Shown here: positions 27,107-35,801 of the stretch, in pieces | Numbering within the stretch: position 1 is the first letter of the stretch | How the letters are laid out: every line of letters starts with the position of its first letter | Assembly: GCA_001644045.1 (NCBI GenBank) | Contig: LUUF01000050.1 | Location: 1-64,000 of the forward strand | Length of the DNA: 64,000 bases | DNA from: Methylomonas methanica | GTDB taxonomy: Bacteria > Pseudomonadota > Gammaproteobacteria > Methylococcales > Methylomonadaceae | Reading direction: 5' to 3' | The notes under the pieces: generated by a model | Told to the model about the DNA's origin: nothing | Database searches by the model: none | The model's input: the letters and a program-made list of their open reading frames with translations, nothing else | Program-made: the position numbers and the translations under genes

Positions 27107-27847
27107 TTAAGCGGCTATAGATTGGCTTTTGCGATTCATTCTCCAGCCTAACATGCCGCTGGCCAATAACAACAAGCTGGTTGGCTCTGGAACGCTGCCA
27201 GCCCCGCCGCCACCGCCGCCTGCTGTGCCAACGATTTGGGACAGCTTAAAGTAGTCGTTGCCGCCATCAACGTTAGATTCACCCAAGCCTGAACCCCAGC
27301 TGCTGCTGTAAGCACTTATCAGCCAAAAGCTAGAAGATAAGTTGTTTGGATTAATGTCTTCTACAACACCTTGCGTTGCGTTATAACTACCCACGAATTC
27401 CCATCCTCTTGTAATCAAGTCGGAAATTGTTTCGCCAGTAATATTTCTATCAGTGGGAAGCGCATTATTCGTCAAGGTACCGGTATATCTCAGGACCGAG
27501 ATATCTGAGTCGTAAGCAGTCGGGGATGGCCATCCAATGCTCAGTTTATCCAAAATGGTGTTAGTGTCGAACCGAAAAAGTAAGGCTTCGATACTACCTA
27601 CGTTATCTACTGCGTGCTCTGGTGAAGTGGTGCTTTCAAGAGTCGGGGATAAGGTTCTTACGCCTAGTCCACCGGTATAACTAGACCAACTTGCAGACGC
27701 AAATGTTGATGTAGCAGTCGTTCCGACCGAATAAGCGTTGATGCTCGTGATGCCGGCTGGTATTGTGCTAGAGAGGTTCCACTGAGTCGCGTTAGCAGCA
27801 AGTGGCGCTAGCAACAAGGCTGTCATAGCCAAATATTTCCGGGTCAT
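27107..27847 (-). CDS. PEP-CTERM sorting domain surface protein (XDP1-like)
   Basis: The protein has a signal peptide (MTRKYLAMTALLLAPLAANA), an extracellular beta-rich, Ser/Thr-rich domain and a C-terminal PEP-CTERM sorting signal: VPEPTSLLLLASGMLGW and a basic tail RMNRKS. A polyglycine stretch (about residue 218) precedes the signal. Exosortase cleaves such signals and passes the protein to the surface. The block STTSPEHAVDNVGSIEALLF and SDISVLRYTG recalls the exosortase-dependent surface protein XDP1, from memory. The start chosen is ATG 27847; the frame extends to 27874. A sigma54-like promoter lies upstream, and the TPR gene of the same system precedes it. Confidence 0.85.
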   Translation of the reverse strand: MTRKYLAMTALLLAPLAANATQWNLSSTIPAGITSINAYSVGTTATSTFASASWSSYTGGLGVRTLSPTLESTTSPEHAVDNVGSIEALLFRFDTNTILDKLSIGWPSPTAYDSDISVLRYTGTLTNNALPTDRNITGETISDLITRGWEFVGSYNATQGVVEDINPNNLSSSFWLISAYSSSWGSGLGESNVDGGNDYFKLSQIVGTAGGGGGGAGSVPEPTSLLLLASGMLGWRMNRKSQSIAA

Positions 27848-27955
27848 AATGTCCTCACATTTTTCGATTTTCATTTGCCGCTATTGTCTTCGTCGGTCTG
27901 GAAATAACTATTGTACTATTGGCCATAAACAAAGAAACACGGGTTGAGCAATAGC

Positions 27956-27973
27956 AAGCATGTAATGCGCCAT
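27956..27973 (-). promoter_or_regulatory. Sigma54 (-24/-12) promoter motif for the PEP-CTERM gene
   Basis: On the minus strand the sequence reads TGGCGCATTACATGC, with GG (27971-27970) and GC (27959-27958) exactly 10 nt apart, as sigma54 requires. Predicted transcription start is about 100 nt before the ATG. A dyad GTAA-N4-TTAC at 28048-28059 lies about 80 nt further upstream, a plausible activator site. Found by eye. Confidence 0.55.
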
Positions 27974-28079
27974 AATTTAAATTTTATTTAAATACAGTTA
28001 TTTAGGTTTTGATCTTTAACTCAATAAAAGTAGCATTTGTCCATGCTGTAAAAAATTACGACAGATTTTAAAAAATGGA

Positions 28080-30881
28080 CTACCGGCGGAGTTGTTCCAG
28101 CAGAGCTTTTGCTTGTTCACGGCCATTGAAACCGGTATTTGCCTTTAGTGCTTCTTCCAATTCTTGCTTAGCCTCATCCTTGCGTTGCAAATGATTTAGA
28201 GCGACAGCGATGTGGTAGCGAATTTCAGGATCTTGCGAGAGTAACGAATGTGCGTTTCGCAAGTAATGAAGGCCTTGTTCAATCTGTCCGGTGTTAACCA
28301 GTATCCAGCCCAGTGTGTCATTAGTAGACGGTTGATCGGGCGCCAGTTTATAGGCTTGCTCGGCAAGGGATAAGGCTTTGTCGTTGCCGGTATTAAGATA
28401 CACGTAGGCAAGGTTATTTAGGAACTGCGGTTCATTGGGGAATTGCTTTAATAGCGTGTCGTAATAATGTTCCGCCTCTTTAAACTTTCCGTTATTCAGC
28501 AATTCGTTCGCGAAAGCCGCCATCGGCAGTTGGTCTTGCGGATGCTTTTTAATCCACTGTTCCAGCAATGCAAAAGCTTTGTCCGGCTGGCTGGTTTTTT
28601 TAAAGCTTTCATAGAGCTGCATCAATGATGTTGTGTCCGGCTCCAGTTCGAAGGCCGTTTGGTAATGGTTGTTGGCCAAACTGAAGTTTTTGTCATGATC
28701 AGCAATAAGTCCCAATAGTTGGTGAGGAAAAGCGCGTTTCGGATATTGTTTTAGCAGACTTTCTGTGCGGTTTAATGCAAATACCGGTTTCCCATGGTTC
28801 AGTTCCATTTCTACTAAGGCAATTTGCGAAGGTATATGGTTTTCGTCAACCAAAACGGCTTTTTTCAAGGTCTTTATGGCTTCAAAATAGTCGCCAGCGT
28901 CTATTTGGTAACGAGCCGCTTTGTAAAGTTGTTTGACATTAAATCTGGCTTGATCCGCCATGCGGATAAAGACCCCTAAGGCTTTCTCTCGGTTATTGTT
29001 GGCCAAGTAGCTACGAGCCAGAGCATCGATAACCTGAGGGTTATTCTTATCTATAGTTTCAGCCGTTTGTGCCGAGGCAGTAGCTTCTGTAGCTTTGCCC
29101 ATCTTCAGATTCAAGTCGACCAGCGCCAGAAGTGTCGGTAATGATTTCTGGTCAATCACCTTTGCTTTCGATAGCCAATCATTGGCTGCTTCATAGTGTC
29201 CAGCGCTTTGTTCCGCTTTCGCCAATTCAATAAGAATATCTATATCGCCCGGGTGATTCTGCTGCAAAGTTTGCAGGCGTTGTCTTGCTTGATCAAATTT
29301 GTTCTCTCCGACGTCGAGTTTACTCAAGTTGATTTGCGCAGCAAGAAAATTGGGGTTCAGTTCGAGCGTCTTTTCGAAACTTTGCCGCGCCTGTTTGTAC
29401 TGTCCAGTGTTAACTTGAGCAGTCCCTAATAGATTTAGAAGTGTAAAGTTTTTCGACGCTTTTTCATGGAGCGCTTGTGCGGTTTTTAAAGCTTTTTCCG
29501 GTTCACCACGACTCATGTAAAGTGCCACGAGAGGAATGCCTGCTTGAATCGCATCGGGATTCTTTTTGAATGCCGCTTCAAGGTCTTGAACTGCCACTTG
29601 CTCCTGGCCCATGGCCAATCTGTTCAGACCGATTTCGGTTTGGAGGCTGCCACCATCATTGCTAAGTGAGGCGGCTTTGCCGAACATACTATTGGCCATA
29701 TCGTGCTTGCCGGCCTGCATGAACGCTCTTCCCAATAAAAACGCCAGACGCTGATCCTGAGGATTGCGGATTTGCATTGGGCGGAGCAAATCGATTGCTT
29801 GTTCAGGTTCGTTTTTTTGCAAAAGTATACTGGCCAGCAATTTATGCGGACCGGATTGCTCCGGGTATTGCTTGACATACAGGCGCAGATATTCAGCTGC
29901 CAGGTCGAACCGTTGCAAGCTGTAGTTGACCAGGCCTGAGAGCATTAAAGTCGGACCGTGTGCCGACAAATATTCCGGTTTGATACCGGTGATGATGTCG
30001 GCTGCCATCTCCAATTCCTTCGTTGCCGCTTCCCTCTGATTATTGCGCTCAAGTACTACCGCATTTAGATAGGCTGCTTTGGGTTCGAACGGATAAGTTT
30101 TTCGCAAATATTCTAAATCTTGGCGTGCCCGTTCATCCTGCTTTAAGTCCATTAGAAGGCCGGCTCTGGCAATTCGAGTGTCTACATGATCGGGATTCAG
30201 CTCAATCGCCTTGTCGTAAAATCTTAGCGCGTCATCTAGTTCCATATTGGCATGCTTGATTGAGCCTTTCACGAACCAAGCTCCCGGATCGTTGGGTTGG
30301 CTTTGCATAGCTTTTTCGGCGGCCTGATCGGCGCCTTTAATGTCGCCACGTTTAAGCAATGCGTTGGCGCGCCCAATTGCGGCATTAATTTGGTTGGGAG
30401 CAATTTGTAACGCAATGTCGAACTCGTTCAGCGCTTCGCTGATTTGATTGAGTTGTAGATAGGCGTTGCCGCGGTATACGTGTAAAACCGGGCGTAACCC
30501 GGTATTAAAACGCACTGGATCGATTTCCTTGAGCAAGTCGTTGTAGCGAATTTGATAGGTATAAAGTTTGGCCAGGTTTTCCACTATTAAGGATGGATCC
30601 GCTCCTAATTGCTTGGCTAAGTTGAGTTCAACTTCTGCTGCGGACAACGATTTCTGTTGCAAGTAAATATCGCCAAGCAACACGTGAGCCGAAACATATC
30701 TTTCGTTTTGCTGGAGCGCATTCTTTAACTGGATGATGGCTTCGGCGTTATTTTGACTTCTGTAGGACTGTAACGCCTCTTCGTAAAACTTTCCGGCCTG
30801 GATGTCATCGGCAAAGCTAATCTGCGCGGGGTTGAGCGCCAGAATCAGCAGCAATTTATTTAACGGGAAATTGGATTTCAT
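28080..30881 (-). CDS. prsT: PEP-CTERM system TPR-repeat protein (PrsT-like)
   Basis: A 933-residue periplasmic protein (from ATG 30881) made almost entirely of tetratricopeptide repeats, 20 or more, with typical motifs such as AEYLRLYVKQYPEQSGPHKLLA and NDTLGWILVNTGQI. A signal peptide (MKSNFPLNKLLLILALNP) is present. The family is the TPR-repeat protein of exosortase/PEP-CTERM systems (PrsT), usually a lipoprotein; here no lipobox Cys exists. It is thought to help export or assembly of exopolysaccharide or surface proteins. The frame also reads to 30989, but that would add an unlikely hydrophilic stretch. It directly precedes the PEP-CTERM gene. Confidence 0.85.
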   Translation of the reverse strand: MKSNFPLNKLLLILALNPAQISFADDIQAGKFYEEALQSYRSQNNAEAIIQLKNALQQNERYVSAHVLLGDIYLQQKSLSAAEVELNLAKQLGADPSLIVENLAKLYTYQIRYNDLLKEIDPVRFNTGLRPVLHVYRGNAYLQLNQISEALNEFDIALQIAPNQINAAIGRANALLKRGDIKGADQAAEKAMQSQPNDPGAWFVKGSIKHANMELDDALRFYDKAIELNPDHVDTRIARAGLLMDLKQDERARQDLEYLRKTYPFEPKAAYLNAVVLERNNQREAATKELEMAADIITGIKPEYLSAHGPTLMLSGLVNYSLQRFDLAAEYLRLYVKQYPEQSGPHKLLASILLQKNEPEQAIDLLRPMQIRNPQDQRLAFLLGRAFMQAGKHDMANSMFGKAASLSNDGGSLQTEIGLNRLAMGQEQVAVQDLEAAFKKNPDAIQAGIPLVALYMSRGEPEKALKTAQALHEKASKNFTLLNLLGTAQVNTGQYKQARQSFEKTLELNPNFLAAQINLSKLDVGENKFDQARQRLQTLQQNHPGDIDILIELAKAEQSAGHYEAANDWLSKAKVIDQKSLPTLLALVDLNLKMGKATEATASAQTAETIDKNNPQVIDALARSYLANNNREKALGVFIRMADQARFNVKQLYKAARYQIDAGDYFEAIKTLKKAVLVDENHIPSQIALVEMELNHGKPVFALNRTESLLKQYPKRAFPHQLLGLIADHDKNFSLANNHYQTAFELEPDTTSLMQLYESFKKTSQPDKAFALLEQWIKKHPQDQLPMAAFANELLNNGKFKEAEHYYDTLLKQFPNEPQFLNNLAYVYLNTGNDKALSLAEQAYKLAPDQPSTNDTLGWILVNTGQIEQGLHYLRNAHSLLSQDPEIRYHIAVALNHLQRKDEAKQELEEALKANTGFNGREQAKALLEQLRR

Positions 30882-31038
30882 CGGATTTTTGCGCATAACG
30901 AAAGTGGGGTTGCTCAAGTGTGCACATAGCATAGTCGTAAAGCTAATTCGCCACCAGTCCGGAGCCACTAGCCGGTTTATTGTCGTCAAAAACTTGACTG
31001 CATGTATTTAAATATTTGTTTTTAATTAATTATTTAAA

Positions 31039-31055
31039 TGGTCTGGATTTTGCTT
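31039..31055 (+). promoter_or_regulatory. Sigma54 promoter motif for flrBC
   Basis: TGGTCTGGATTTTGCTTT carries GG at 31040-31041 and GC at 31052-31053, with exactly 10 nt between, and a perfect TTGCT at -12. The predicted start is about 25 nt before the ATG. In Vibrio and Pseudomonas flrBC/fleSR are sigma54-dependent, which supports the call. Confidence 0.6.
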
Positions 31056-31088
31056 TCAGCGCTTTGACGATTAATTAGGCGATTGAAT

Positions 31089-32294
31089 ATGGGTACTTTA
31101 GAGCTGCATCAACAACAAAAAACCGAGCGCTTAACCGACGCTTTCCGGATTTTTAACGAACTTTCCGAAAATCTCGCTCATTCTTACCAAGGTTTGGAGG
31201 AGCAAGTAGCCAAGCTCAATCGCGAGTTGCAGGCCGCGCGCAGCGAGCGTGTAACCACACTTATCGAGAAGGAAAAGCTCGCAAGCCGCTTGCAACAGAT
31301 TCTGGCAGCCTTGCCGGCGGCGGTGGTCGTGCTGAATGCTCACGGTTTGATCATCGATTGCAATACCCATTCGGTGGATTTTTTGGGGGAACCCTTGCTG
31401 GGGCAATTATGGTCGAGTGTGGCGGCGCGCAGTCTGCAACCGGTGTTCGAATCCCCGCATGAACGCCAGCTCCGGGACGGCCGTAAAGTCAATATCACCC
31501 ACAGCTCGCTGGGTAACGATGCGGAGCAAATCATTCTGTTGTCGGATGTTAGCGAATTGCGTTCCTTGCAGGATACACTGGCCCAGCATAAGCAGCTGAG
31601 CGCGATGGGGGAGATGGTGGCCGGTCTGGCGCATCAGGTGCGCACACCGCTGGCAACCGCGATTCTGTATGCGTCGCAAATGAGCAAACCCTCAATAGTC
31701 GAGGAAAAACGCCAACAGTTCTCCGGAAAAATTTTAGAGCGCCTGCATTACCTGGAGCGGCAAGTTAACGACATGTTGATCTTCGCTAAACAGGGGCGTA
31801 TGGCCATGCAAAGTTTTTCATTACAGCGGCTGCTGGCGCATCTGGCGGATACCACGGATAGTTTTGCCGGCGAATTTAGCATCGAAAACCGTATCAGTAC
31901 CGATCAATTGTTGGGCAATGAAGATGCACTGCGCGGAGCCTTATTGAACTTAATCAATAACGCCGCCGAGGCTGGTGCCGGCAAAATTACTTTAACTGTC
32001 CTACGTAGCGGTTCGGGAGGTGTCGACATCGCTGTTACGGATGACGGTCCCGGTATTGCCCAGGCACAACAAAGTAAATTATTCGAACCGTTTTACACCA
32101 CCAAGTCAAATGGCACCGGCTTGGGGTTGGCGGTGGTCGATAGCGTGGCGCGCGCGCATGGCGGTAGCGTCAAGTGCCGCTCGACGCCAGGGCAAGGTAC
32201 AAGTTTTACCTTGAATCTGCCCTGTATCAGCCAATACACCCTGGGCTTGTCCGCAGGTATTGCCAACATGGAGCAAAATTATGAAACAGTATGA
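31089..32294 (+). CDS. flrB: Flagellar sensor histidine kinase FlrB (FleS)
   Basis: FlrB phosphorylates FlrC to switch on class III flagellar genes. It is a soluble kinase: an N-terminal coiled coil (about 20-70), a PAS domain (70-160), the HisKA H-box with phospho-acceptor H182 in GLAHQVRTPLATA, and an HATPase domain with LINNAAEAGAG, DDGPGI and GTGLGLAVV. Length is 401 residues. The start is ATG 31089; an in-frame TTG at 31083 is less likely. The end overlaps flrC by 14 nt, so kinase and regulator are coupled. The upstream flrA-type master regulator is absent here. Confidence 0.9.
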   Translation: MGTLELHQQQKTERLTDAFRIFNELSENLAHSYQGLEEQVAKLNRELQAARSERVTTLIEKEKLASRLQQILAALPAAVVVLNAHGLIIDCNTHSVDFLGEPLLGQLWSSVAARSLQPVFESPHERQLRDGRKVNITHSSLGNDAEQIILLSDVSELRSLQDTLAQHKQLSAMGEMVAGLAHQVRTPLATAILYASQMSKPSIVEEKRQQFSGKILERLHYLERQVNDMLIFAKQGRMAMQSFSLQRLLAHLADTTDSFAGEFSIENRISTDQLLGNEDALRGALLNLINNAAEAGAGKITLTVLRSGSGGVDIAVTDDGPGIAQAQQSKLFEPFYTTKSNGTGLGLAVVDSVARAHGGSVKCRSTPGQGTSFTLNLPCISQYTLGLSAGIANMEQNYETV

Positions 32295-33663
32295 TGTGCT
32301 TATCGTCGAAGACGACATGGCTTTATGCGAGGCGCTATGCGATACCCTGGAAATTGAAGGCTACCGGGTGATCTCCGCTAAAAACGGTATCGAGGCTTTG
32401 AGCCAGCTAGCCAAATATCCGGTCAGGCTGGTGGTCAGCGATGTACAAATGCCGGTGATGGACGGTTTTCAGCTGTTACAGAATATCCAGCAAAAATTCG
32501 AGCAGTTGCCGGTGTTGCTTATGACAGCGTATGGCACCATACCCAAAGCGGTGGAAGCCATGCAGTCCGGCGCGGCTGATTACTTGATCAAACCGTTCGA
32601 AGCGGGCATGTTGGTCGACAAAGTTGCGTCATTGATTACGCTGCAAGCCCCAGTCGTTAACGATCGGATCGTCGTTGACGAGAGTATGAAAAAACTGTAC
32701 GCACTGGCCAGCAAAGTAGCTAAAACCGATGTGACCATGCTGCTGGAAGGCGAGAGCGGTACGGGTAAGGAAGTGCTGGCCCGTTATGTTCATCGAAACT
32801 CGCATTATCATGCCGGCCCCTTCGAGGCCATCAATTGCGCGGCGATTCCGGAAAACATGCTGGAAGCGATGTTGTTCGGTTACGAGAAAGGCGCATTTAC
32901 CGGCGCGATTCAATCGGCGCCCGGCAAATTCGAACTGGCGCAAGGCGGCACCTTATTGCTGGACGAGATTTCCGAAATGGATATATCGCTGCAAGCTAAA
33001 CTACTACGGGTGCTGCAGGAAAAAGAGGTCGAACGCTTGGGCAGTCATCGCAAAATCGCGCTGAACGTCAGAATTTTGGCGACCACCAATCGCAAGTTAA
33101 AAGAGTACGTACAGGAAGGCCGGTTTCGGGAGGATTTGTATTTCCGCTTGAGCGTATTTCCGCTCAGAATTCCGCCGCTCCGCGAGCGGCCTGGTGATAT
33201 ATTGCCGCTGGCGCTGGAGTTGTTGGATAAGCATAGTCCGGCCGGGAAAGCTGGTTGCAGCTTCGAGGACGCGGCAATGACTAAGTTATCTGCATACAGC
33301 TGGCCGGGTAATGTCAGGGAGTTGGAAAATGTGGTGCAGCGGGCGCTGATCCTGCAAAGCCGGGGGCAAATCGGTGCCGACGACCTGATTTTTGAGGAAG
33401 ATATGTTGGTTTTGCCGAGTTTGCCCGCCGCAGTGCAAAGTCTTGCCGTAGAATCGCGGCAAACCGATAACGACAATAGCCAATTCGAGCTCGGTAGTTT
33501 GGGCGACGGCGTGCGTTCCGCAGAGGAAAAAATTATTTTGCAGATGTTGCGCGACGTCAGTGGTAGCCGGAAAACCACGGCCGCCAAGCTCGGTATCAGT
33601 CCGCGCACCTTGCGCTATAAAATTGCGCGGATGAAGGAAGCGGGAGTGATGGTACCGGGTTAA
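32281..33663 (+). CDS. flrC: Flagellar sigma54 response regulator FlrC (FleR)
   Basis: FlrC is an NtrC-type enhancer-binding protein. The receiver domain (about 1-120) has phosphate-accepting D54 in VVSDVQMP and Lys in LIKPFE. The AAA+ domain has [12 protein letters not shown] (Walker A), GAFTGA, the sigma54-contacting loop, [10 protein letters not shown] (Walker B) and ATTNRKL. The C-terminal Fis-type HTH is [16 protein letters not shown]. Length is 460 residues. It overlaps flrB and is followed 56 nt later by fliE, whose promoter carries a sigma54 motif. The gene order supports the flagellar role over other NtrC family roles. Confidence 0.92.
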   Translation: MKQYDVLIVEDDMALCEALCDTLEIEGYRVISAKNGIEALSQLAKYPVRLVVSDVQMPVMDGFQLLQNIQQKFEQLPVLLMTAYGTIPKAVEAMQSGAADYLIKPFEAGMLVDKVASLITLQAPVVNDRIVVDESMKKLYALASKVAKTDVTMLLEGESGTGKEVLARYVHRNSHYHAGPFEAINCAAIPENMLEAMLFGYEKGAFTGAIQSAPGKFELAQGGTLLLDEISEMDISLQAKLLRVLQEKEVERLGSHRKIALNVRILATTNRKLKEYVQEGRFREDLYFRLSVFPLRIPPLRERPGDILPLALELLDKHSPAGKAGCSFEDAAMTKLSAYSWPGNVRELENVVQRALILQSRGQIGADDLIFEEDMLVLPSLPAAVQSLAVESRQTDNDNSQFELGSLGDGVRSAEEKIILQMLRDVSGSRKTTAAKLGISPRTLRYKIARMKEAGVMVPG

Positions 33664-33667
33664 TATC

Positions 33668-33686
33668 TTGGCTTAAAAAATGCTTG
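33668..33686 (+). promoter_or_regulatory. Sigma54 promoter motif for the fliE operon
   Basis: TTGGCTTAAAAAATGCTTG has GG at 33670-33671 and GC at 33682-33683, 10 nt apart, matching the -24/-12 layout. It lies about 37 nt upstream of fliE and is the probable target of FlrC. Confidence 0.6.
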
Positions 33687-33719
33687 TTCTAAGCAAGGCA
33701 ACCTAAAAGAGTCATTATC

Positions 33720-34031
33720 ATGTCAGATATGAATGTTAACCAAGTGCTCGCGCAAATGCGGGCAATGTCCATAGAGGCTGGCGCCAAGCCACAGCCTAGC
33801 GACACGTCCGGCGATTTTGCCGCCATGTTGAAACAATCCATCGACGCCGTGAATAACACGCAGCAAACCGCCAGCGGTTTGGCGAAATCGTTTGAGATGG
33901 GTCAGAGCGACGTCAGTTTGGCGGAAGTGATGATTGCCTCGCAAAAAGCCAGCGTTTCCTTTCAGGCCATGCTCCAGGTGCGTAACAAACTGGTGGATGC
34001 TTACAAGGACGTGATGGGCATGTCAATGTAG
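33720..34031 (+). CDS. fliE: Flagellar basal-body rod/MS-ring junction protein FliE
   Basis: FliE connects the MS ring with the rod and is exported by the flagellar type III apparatus. The 103 residues include the conserved FAAMLKQSIDAVNNTQ near the middle and the C-terminal MLQVRNKLVDAYKDVMGMSM, both family signatures. No signal peptide is needed. It is the first gene of fliEFGHIJK and is separated from fliF by 18 nt. Confidence 0.95.
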   Translation: MSDMNVNQVLAQMRAMSIEAGAKPQPSDTSGDFAAMLKQSIDAVNNTQQTASGLAKSFEMGQSDVSLAEVMIASQKASVSFQAMLQVRNKLVDAYKDVMGMSM

Positions 34032-34049
34032 GCTAGCGGAATATAAGCC

Positions 34050-35801
34050 ATGAGCGAACTAGACAGAAATCTACCGATGGAGGCTCATAGCCAACTAAGT
34101 ATGGCGAATGCCGACAAAATGTATCCCGCCCTGAAAAGCCTAAGCAAAATGCCGATGGTGCGCCAGTTTGGTTTGATGTTGGGTTTGGCGCTTAGCGTGG
34201 CGATTGGCGTAGCGGTAGTGTTGTGGTCGCAGGCGCCGTCTTACGATTTACTGTTTTCCGGCGTGGCGGAAAAAGATTCCGCGGAAATTATCGACGCGTT
34301 GACCAAGTTAAATATGGATTACAAGGTCGAAAGCGGCTCCGGCGCGATTATGGTGCCGGCCGACAATGTCCGCGAACTGAAACTGAAATTGGCCGCGCAA
34401 GGTTTACCGCGCAGCGCCAGCCTCGGTTACGAGCTGTTGGATAAAGACAACGGTTTCGGGGCCAGCAAAAATGTCGAGCAAATGCGTTTTCAACGTGCCT
34501 TAGAGGGCGAAATCGCGCTGACCATTCAAACCATTCAAAACGTCAAATCCGCCAAAGTGCTGCTGGCCATTCCGGTGCAGTCGGTGTTTGTCCGCGAACG
34601 CAAAAAACCCAGCGCCTCGGTGGTAGTGGAGCTGTATCAAGGCCGCACCCTCGAAAAAGAACAAATCGAATCCATTATCCATTTGGTCGCTTCCAGCGTA
34701 CCGTTGATGGAAGCCAGTCAAGTGACAGTCGTGGATCAGAAAGGCCGCTTGTTGAACAGCAAGGAAGGCGGCGAAGACATGTCCTTGTCCAGCAAGCAGT
34801 TCGAATACAAGAAAAATATAGAAGAACATCTGCGCGAACGGATCGAAAACATCCTGACGCCACTGGTAGGTGGTGACGGTATGCGGGCGCAAATTTCCGC
34901 CGACGTTGACTTTACCGTCACCGAAAAAACCCAGGAAATGTTTAACCCGGATTTGCCTGCCTTACGCAGTGAGCAAACCCAGGAAGAAAATAACTCGCTG
35001 TCCAAAGTGCAAGGCGTGCCCGGAGCCTTATCCAACCAGCCGCCTCCTACCGGAACGGCGCCGGAAGTGGCTAGTGGCCAGGAAAAACAAGCTGCAGCAG
35101 AATCAGGTTCCGGCTCGTCCAACAAAACTGCGACCCGCAATTACGAACTGGATAAAACCATTACCCATACCCGTCTTGCTACTGGCGCCTTAAGACGCTT
35201 GTCGGTGGCGGTAGTCGTTGACGATAAAAAAGTGGTGCAAGCCGGCGGTAAAGCTACGCTGGTTGCTTACTCGCAAGAAGATCTGAATCAACTTCGCGAT
35301 TTGGTCAAGCAAGCAGTGGGCTATGATAATAGCCGTGGCGATCAGGTGACGGTCACCAACGTAGCGTTCAGATTGCCCGATGCGCTGGAAGAAGTACCTT
35401 CCGAACCCATCTGGCAACAACCCTGGTTTGCCAGTGCGCTGAAACAGTTGGCGGCGGTTGCTGTAGTCTTGCTACTGATAATGGGTGTGTTGCGGCCGGG
35501 TCTGCGCACCTTGATTGCCAAGGAAGAACAGTTGGAAGCGCTTGAACAAGCCAAAGCAATCGCGGAAGCCACCGGTGGCGTGGTACGTTTCGACGAGAGC
35601 GGCAAGCCGGTGGCCGTGGCGGTGTCTGTTGATGAAGAAACCGGCGAAGTGCGCACCATCACTACCGGCGTAGAAGATTTATTGTTACTCGAAGCGCCGC
35701 AAAGCTACGAAAAACGTCTGGAATACGTACAAAAACTGATCGACGAAGATCCTAAATTAGTCGCGCAAGTGATTAAAACCTGGTTAAAAGACGATGGCTG
35801 A
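34050..35801 (+). CDS. fliF: Flagellar MS-ring protein FliF
   Basis: FliF oligomerises to form the MS ring in the inner membrane. It has an N-terminal membrane helix (about 41-61), the periplasmic ring-building domains (YKVESGSGAIMVPADNV, LPRSASLGYELLDKDNGFG), a Pro/Gln/Ser-rich insert (about 318-355), and a second membrane helix near 463-482. The C-terminal cytoplasmic tail binds FliG (VQKLIDEDPKLVAQVIKTWL). Length (583 residues) is typical. The end overlaps fliG by 8 nt. Confidence 0.96.
   Translation: MSELDRNLPMEAHSQLSMANADKMYPALKSLSKMPMVRQFGLMLGLALSVAIGVAVVLWSQAPSYDLLFSGVAEKDSAEIIDALTKLNMDYKVESGSGAIMVPADNVRELKLKLAAQGLPRSASLGYELLDKDNGFGASKNVEQMRFQRALEGEIALTIQTIQNVKSAKVLLAIPVQSVFVRERKKPSASVVVELYQGRTLEKEQIESIIHLVASSVPLMEASQVTVVDQKGRLLNSKEGGEDMSLSSKQFEYKKNIEEHLRERIENILTPLVGGDGMRAQISADVDFTVTEKTQEMFNPDLPALRSEQTQEENNSLSKVQGVPGALSNQPPPTGTAPEVASGQEKQAAAESGSGSSNKTATRNYELDKTITHTRLATGALRRLSVAVVVDDKKVVQAGGKATLVAYSQEDLNQLRDLVKQAVGYDNSRGDQVTVTNVAFRLPDALEEVPSEPIWQQPWFASALKQLAAVAVVLLLIMGVLRPGLRTLIAKEEQLEALEQAKAIAEATGGVVRFDESGKPVAVAVSVDEETGEVRTITTGVEDLLLLEAPQSYEKRLEYVQKLIDEDPKLVAQVIKTWLKDDG

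Noticed and set aside
31089-33663. Reading the kinase-regulator pair as PrsK-PrsR of the PEP-CTERM system
   Set aside because: The kinase is soluble with only a PAS domain and fliE follows directly; PrsK is a membrane kinase with a GAF domain. FlrB-FlrC is the better fit.
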